Source of the DNA: Acetobacter sp. 46_36
Lineage (GTDB): Bacteria > Pseudomonadota > Alphaproteobacteria > RF32 > CAG-239
DNA: 64,000 bases
Direction of reading: 5' to 3'
NCBI GenBank assembly: GCA_001917135.1
Contig: MNTT01000008.1
Location: 62,001-126,000 of the forward strand
This document shows positions 61,318 through 64,000 of this stretch, one piece after another (within the stretch, counting starts at the first letter, position 1; each line of letters begins with the position of its first letter). The translations under genes and the position numbers were made by a program. The notes beneath the pieces are model-generated. The model saw nothing but the letters and a program-made list of their open reading frames with translations. It did no database searches and had not been told where the DNA came from.

Positions 61318-61394
61318 ATCGGCTTTGCCTGCCGACAGTCAGCAGCCTGTACTTGATTTAAAACGATTTTTTTCACATTGTTTTCCCAAAACAC

Positions 61395-61423
61395 TGGACA
61401 AAGGACAACTTTCATGCTATATT
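61395..61423 (+). promoter_or_regulatory. Promoter of the gene at 61479
   Basis: TGGACA (61395-61400), a 17-bp spacer and TATATT (61418-61423), 55 nt before the ATG. Confidence 0.6.
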
Positions 61424-61478
61424 AAAAATTAAGATAAACAGGATTAAATATTTATATCAAAAGAGGAAAATATAAAAG

Positions 61479-62966
61479 ATGTCAAAGGCCAAAATCATCG
61501 CGGGCGCAGGAATCATAGCTGCCGGTGCTGCTCTTTCAGGACTGCCGGAACCCAATGCCGCCAAAGCTGAATCCCCGGAACAAACCGCAAAAGAAATTAC
61601 AGTCGGCGCTCAGCCGTCCGCTTTGCAAATTGCAGAGTTAAACGCGGCCGCCGGACATCTTCCCGACAATGAAACAGTTTCCGTGCAAAACCATGCCGCC
61701 GTTAAACGCGCGGCAGAAAAAGTCTACCACCGTTTTGAAGACATCCCCGCCATCAGCGATGCTGAAGCTTTCGCCTACAAGCGCAGCGAATACACCTACA
61801 TAATCAATGCCGACCTGTACGAGAAAAGCGGAAAAATAGAACTGAAACGCGTCCTGGCGGATGAACTGACCAAAGCCAACGCTTTAAGCCTCGTGTACCG
61901 CAGCGAATGCCAGACTTATAATCCTAAAAAGAATGAAGACCAGCTGGCAAAATATGTTGTCGACCTCCGCATTATGAGCAAAACCGGAATCACCAAGGGT
62001 CCGTCGCAAATGGACGACAATGCCGTCAGATCCTTCATCAAATATCTGGCAGCCAATCCCGAAACCAGACAATACGTCCTGCCGCTGCTGACTGTTTCGA
62101 AAGGAAACGTCAATGATGCCGCCAGAGAGCTTGAGCACAAGTTTTTTGATGAAAACGGCGACCTCCGCCCGATGGATGAAAGGGACGCAGCGCTGCACGG
62201 ACAGGTTTATGCCAATTTAAAATTAAAAACCGACGCTTGGAGCAAAATCGCTTCTCCTGCCCTGAAAAGGTTCATTGCAAGCGAAGAAGCCCGCATGAGC
62301 AAAAACGCAGGAAAAACCATAACCTTAAGCAGTACGACCAAAAACTATCTCTGTCTGACCGAACTGTTCCCGTCGGAAGAAATGCTCAAAAAACAGATTG
62401 AAGATTACAATTTAAGCTTTTATCAGCTTGGGCGTCCCGGCAAAACCAAACACGTTACCGCTGCTCTGGCTCGCAGCCTGAACTTGAAAGACGAGCACGG
62501 CAATTTGGATGCGACCCGTATTCCGCCGTTTGCCATTGCCGCGGCAATCAGCAACATCAACTGGAAAGGAAACGGCAAAGCAGCACTAAAAGATGCCCAA
62601 AATCTCCGTAAAGACATAAACGCCCGTCCCGGAGAGAAAAATCAGATACTGCGCAGCACGGTCAAAAACTGGGTAACCGGAAAAAGCAAACGCTACGGGG
62701 TCGATGAAATGTACGAGCTGAATATCATCACCCCGGACATCATCCGCCAGTATAAAGAGCTTGAATTGTCGGGAGCACGCCGGCTGGCCTCTGATTATCA
62801 AAAAGCCGTCGAAATAGCCGAAAGCAAAATGCGTATCGCTGCGCATAACAACGACCGAAAAGATTCGATGCAGGCTGCCGCCGTACCTGAAACCCGCAAA
62901 CAAACCCCGCTGGAAAAAGGAAAAACACTGTTTCTGTCTGCCGTTGATTTTATCCGCGGACGTTAG
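61479..62966 (+). CDS. Exported hypothetical protein
   Basis: A 495-residue protein with an N-terminal signal peptide (KAKIIAGAGIIAAGAALSG, then an AKA cleavage-like site near residue 30). AGAGGA precedes the ATG. The mature part is mostly helical and charged. The segment TGITKGPSQMDDNAVRSFIKYLAANP loosely recalls the G-x-x-Q-M core of lysozyme-like domains, but I cannot align the catalytic glutamate, so this is not a call. The C-terminus is basic (LFLSAVDFIRGR). It is divergent from secY and followed by a hairpin. Confidence 0.65.
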   Translation: MSKAKIIAGAGIIAAGAALSGLPEPNAAKAESPEQTAKEITVGAQPSALQIAELNAAAGHLPDNETVSVQNHAAVKRAAEKVYHRFEDIPAISDAEAFAYKRSEYTYIINADLYEKSGKIELKRVLADELTKANALSLVYRSECQTYNPKKNEDQLAKYVVDLRIMSKTGITKGPSQMDDNAVRSFIKYLAANPETRQYVLPLLTVSKGNVNDAARELEHKFFDENGDLRPMDERDAALHGQVYANLKLKTDAWSKIASPALKRFIASEEARMSKNAGKTITLSSTTKNYLCLTELFPSEEMLKKQIEDYNLSFYQLGRPGKTKHVTAALARSLNLKDEHGNLDATRIPPFAIAAAISNINWKGNGKAALKDAQNLRKDINARPGEKNQILRSTVKNWVTGKSKRYGVDEMYELNIITPDIIRQYKELELSGARRLASDYQKAVEIAESKMRIAAHNNDRKDSMQAAAVPETRKQTPLEKGKTLFLSAVDFIRGR

Positions 62967-63031
62967 TTAACTGCCCCTTCTTCCAGATGCCTGCCGGAGC
63001 AGATAAACGCCGACAGCCGTTCCCCTTTCCG

Positions 63032-63057
63032 GAAATGCCGTAAAATTTCGGCATTTC
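63032..63057 (+). terminator. Intrinsic terminator-like hairpin
   Basis: GAAATGCCG (63032-63040) pairs with CGGCATTTC (63049-63057) across 8 nt, followed by a G/T-rich stretch. It lies 66 nt after the exported protein gene. Confidence 0.6.
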
Positions 63058-63178
63058 TGGTGTTTGCTTCAAAAACATCAATGCCGGCAGGCACTTTTTT
63101 TCGGTAATCAGTTCAACAATACGCGTTTCATTGTTTTGAACCTCGTTGCTCTTGCCCGTTTTCGACTGTTCGGGCTGT

Positions 63179-64000
63179 TTACTTCTCCGCTACTTTCCTT
63201 CTCCGGATTTCCGCCGCCAGCTCTGCCCCGATTTCAGATGTTATCACTCTTTTTTCCTTGCCGGAAATTTTATCTTCGGCAATATTATCGGCCGCAACAG
63301 CGCCGGAAAGCTTTCCCCGTACAGCATCTAAATGTTTCTTTATTCTCTCCTTTTTCCATTCTGAAACTTTAGCCTTTTTCCCTTCTTCAAAATCCTTTTG
63401 CGCGCGCTCTTGCTTCAGCTCCTGAGCCGTTCGTTTTTTCGGCAAAAACGGTATTTCGTTATTAAACTGCGCATTGATATGATGTCCATATCCGTCTTGT
63501 GAATTTCCAGGCATTTTATATTCAAAACTGTCCTGAATAACCTGCTCATTTTTCAAAGAGCGAAATGTACCATAAGATTGCATATCCATATACATAGTCA
63601 AATCCCTGCCTGTTTCCCTGTCCACAAACTTGCCCTCAAGCGTATACGGTATATAAGTCATCTCCGGCAGCAAATTCTGGTTAAGCAGCGCATTAACCGG
63701 ACCGGAAAATTCAACGCTGCTTCCTCCTTTTTCACGCGGGGTTATTTCATAGTTATAACCTCCCCAGGCTGTCGTGATTGATAACTTTCCTTCCTCTTCT
63801 TTCACAGACGCATAACTATTATCATACTCCGGATCTTGCAATATATAATCTCCATAAATATCCTTATATTCCGAATTTCTGAAATCAATAAACTTCCAAC
63901 GCCTATACTTCTTCGGACGTTCTTTCATATCCCGAACCAAATCATCAACGCTCTCTTCAATTTCAAAACGAAATTTTGAGTGAGCATCTCTCGGAAGCGG
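63179..64000 (-). CDS. Hypothetical protein, 5' end outside the window
   Basis: The frame is open from 63179 to the window edge (274 codons; the most upstream codons read PLPRDAHSKFRFEIEESVDD), so the gene is partial. A TTG at 63940 is in frame but is not a convincing start. The visible part has a beta-rich middle (KLSITTAWGGYNYEITPREKG, YTLEGKFVDRETGRDLTMYMD). Its C-terminus is highly charged and helical, with Lys/Glu runs and a closing AELAAEIRRRKVAEK. No family recognised. Confidence 0.65.
   Translation of the reverse strand, partial: PLPRDAHSKFRFEIEESVDDLVRDMKERPKKYRRWKFIDFRNSEYKDIYGDYILQDPEYDNSYASVKEEEGKLSITTAWGGYNYEITPREKGGSSVEFSGPVNALLNQNLLPEMTYIPYTLEGKFVDRETGRDLTMYMDMQSYGTFRSLKNEQVIQDSFEYKMPGNSQDGYGHHINAQFNNEIPFLPKKRTAQELKQERAQKDFEEGKKAKVSEWKKERIKKHLDAVRGKLSGAVAADNIAEDKISGKEKRVITSEIGAELAAEIRRRKVAEK

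Overview
The window reads as a chromosomal segment of an alphaproteobacterium, with no plasmid, phage or CRISPR signature. The main evidence is a circularly permuted (two-piece) tmRNA gene followed directly by an alpha-type SspB adaptor and a small ribbon-helix-helix protein, plus a DUF3108 protein and an mreBCD-PBP2-rodA cluster. An uncultured host-associated (gut-type) alphaproteobacterium is my best guess, but that is inference. Genes are dense and intergenic DNA is mostly short, with recognisable -35/-10 boxes (often TTGCAA or TTTACA with TATACA or TATACT) and clear intrinsic terminators.

Layout. 0-12.9 kb: rnhB, a rhodanese, a lipoprotein, prmA, aminopeptidase P, a CXXC thioredoxin-like protein, several unknown proteins, a solitary rplQ, a TrhP-type U32 protein and a DUF3108 protein. 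12.9-20.6 kb: an envelope/elongasome run ddl-miaA-mreB-mreC-mreD-mrdA-rodA. 20.6-27 kb: small lipoprotein and membrane genes, an esterase, tRNA-Arg(CCU) and a probably broken gene. 27-32.1 kb: yejF and yejE without yejA or yejB, and a large membrane protein. 32.4-33.5 kb: ssrA-sspB-RHH. 33.6-43.3 kb: two envelope proteins and a glycogen operon glgB-glgX-malQ. 44-56.5 kb: accessory genes (DUF2934, MFS, NfeD/QmcA, ppa, an unknown with an operator-like array upstream, two helical-repeat proteins, a DUF2157/GDYXXLXY pair, a frameshifted gene). 56.8-61 kb: secY-adk-rpsM-rpsK-rpoA, ending in a strong terminator. 61-64 kb: an exported protein and a gene running off the window edge.

How it fits together. 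ssrA and sspB form one ribosome-rescue and ClpXP-delivery unit. Ddl, MreBCD, PBP2 and RodA supply and build the lateral cell wall. GlgB, GlgX and MalQ branch, debranch and rearrange glycogen. QmcA and NfeD form a membrane microdomain pair.

The most unusual theme is widespread degenerate short tandem repetition. Arrays outside genes have periods of about 76, 64, 29, 26 and 21 bp. Arrays inside genes have periods that are multiples of three (75, 60, 45 and 36 bp) and lengthen or interrupt conserved proteins (MiaA, TrhP). At several loci the repeat just past a stop codon looks like an echo of the gene's own 3' end. Other points of note are rplQ lying 48 kb from rpoA, and a pair of convergent genes built of 24- and 26-residue helical repeats.
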